From contig JAKSZU010000016.1 of assembly GCA_026018925.1 (NCBI GenBank), forward strand, positions 8,593,440-8,657,439: a DNA stretch of 64,000 nt, read 5' to 3'. Below, piece after piece: positions 63,241 through 64,000 of this stretch. This DNA comes from Tupaia tana. Lineage: Eukaryota > Chordata > Mammalia > Scandentia > Tupaiidae. Under the pieces are notes generated by a model. The model saw only the letters and a program-made list of their open reading frames with translations. It was not told where the DNA came from and did not search any database. The first letter of the stretch is position 1, and every line of letters starts with the position of its first letter. The translations under genes and the position numbers were made by a program.

Positions 63241-64000
63241 AACCCACCCACGCCGAGGCTGGTCCCCGGCACCTCTCATTAGGAGATGAGCAAATGCCAC
63301 TGGAAATCCGCTCCGAGCACCAGCACAAGCCCCTTCCTTCTCAGTGGTCGAGCCTGCCTGCACACTGCGCGCTGCAGAAAAGCTTCTGTCCAGAGCGTGC
63401 CCTGGCCTGTCCTCTCGAGCACCCCACAGCGGAATGGGACACCGTCTAAACCCCCATCTCAATGGCAAGCCTTTCTGGGTCCAGTGTCCGCGTCAGCTCT
63501 GCACAAAACTTCCACAACCATGTTCAGGCCACCAGAGATACAGCGAAGCGAGTGGGAGGAGCGGGGAGGTCTCCGTAGGGAAGGAGAGAGATGACGCTTT
63601 CCCGAGTGGGTCACCGCTGGAGAATAGGCCTGAGTTCCACGCGGCGCTCACCTCCCCTGTCGCACAGTTCACTGAGAGCAGACGGCGACAGCTGATGCTC
63701 AGGAAACTGCCGCTCGGGATCCTGTCTCCTCTCACAGAGCTGCAAATGGGGCGCCTTTCTTTCCTTCTTTCCTTTCTCTTCCTTTCTTCTCTCTCTCTCT
63801 CTTTTGATAAGAGATGCTTAAAGTAGCAAATTCAACAAAAGCTTTAGATTCAGGATTTCGAAAATAGTAGTAGCAGCATCTCAGATTTTTGGCCCCAAAT
63901 CCCTCTGAATTTTATTCTAAAATCCCCAGCAGCTGAATTAGCACAGAAGGGTTTATATCAGTAACACTGCCTCTTTCTAGAATACAGTCGCTAGAGGTTT

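Larger units (their letters stand above)
52145..64000 (-). other. SVIL intron upstream of exon a (incomplete, >11.8 kb)
   Basis: No exon of the N-terminal part of supervillin is found. Contents are MER2-like, L2 and Tigger-like fossils, many SINE-A copies, a dispersed duplication and a probable LTR near 62.2-63.2 kb. 52150-52630, 55740-56350, 57620-58160, 59040-60000, 60790-62160 and 63250-64000 show no clear element. 63760-63810 is CT-rich. Confidence 0.65.

Overview
This window is nuclear DNA from a placental mammal. It carries one recognisable gene, SVIL (supervillin/archvillin), running on the minus strand. Eighteen coding exons can be read between 698 and 52144. Together they hold 3,634 coding bases (about 1,211 codons) that join in one open frame with matching phases at every junction. 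They cover the middle of the protein, from just before the muscle-specific archvillin insert (about residue 276 in human numbering) to the end of the first gelsolin-like segment. The start of the gene (exons coding the N-terminal myosin-binding part) lies beyond 64000. The remaining gelsolin-like repeats and the villin headpiece lie before base 1. No promoter, start codon, stop codon or polyadenylation site of the gene is in the window.

Layout from high to low coordinate, which is the direction of transcription: 64000-52145 is intron only, with L2, MER2-type and Tigger-type fossils, a probable solo LTR and many SINEs. 52144-48066 holds the three exons of the muscle-type (archvillin) insert. 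47375-44300 holds four small exons, including a 35-nt microexon whose downstream intron is of the rare GC-AG class, and a 96-nt in-frame cassette exon. 41328-38919 holds three larger exons. 38918-13871 is two very large introns (10.3 and 14.6 kb) with a single 130-nt exon between them. 13870-698 holds seven exons leading into the gelsolin-like core.

The introns are dominated by a tRNA-derived SINE (called SINE-A here) with about 55 copies, roughly a fifth of the window by eye. It has an old, an intermediate and a young subfamily plus a short form. The youngest copies are nearly identical, keep good A and B boxes and have perfect target-site duplications. A second SINE family (SINE-B, three copies) is also present. 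I do not recognise either as Alu, B1/B2/ID, CAN, ERE, Bov, rabbit C or AfroSINE, so the species cannot be named from memory. It should be a placental lineage with its own SINEs. About eight roughly 80-bp mariner-type hairpin MITEs, an inverted duplication of an L1 3' end, ancient L2/MIR/Tigger/MER2/hAT fragments and several microsatellites complete the picture. I see no CRISPR array, no true tRNA or rRNA gene and no second protein-coding gene. Exon edges were set by reading frame, splice motifs and memory of human supervillin. Repeat edges are accurate to roughly 5-20 bases.
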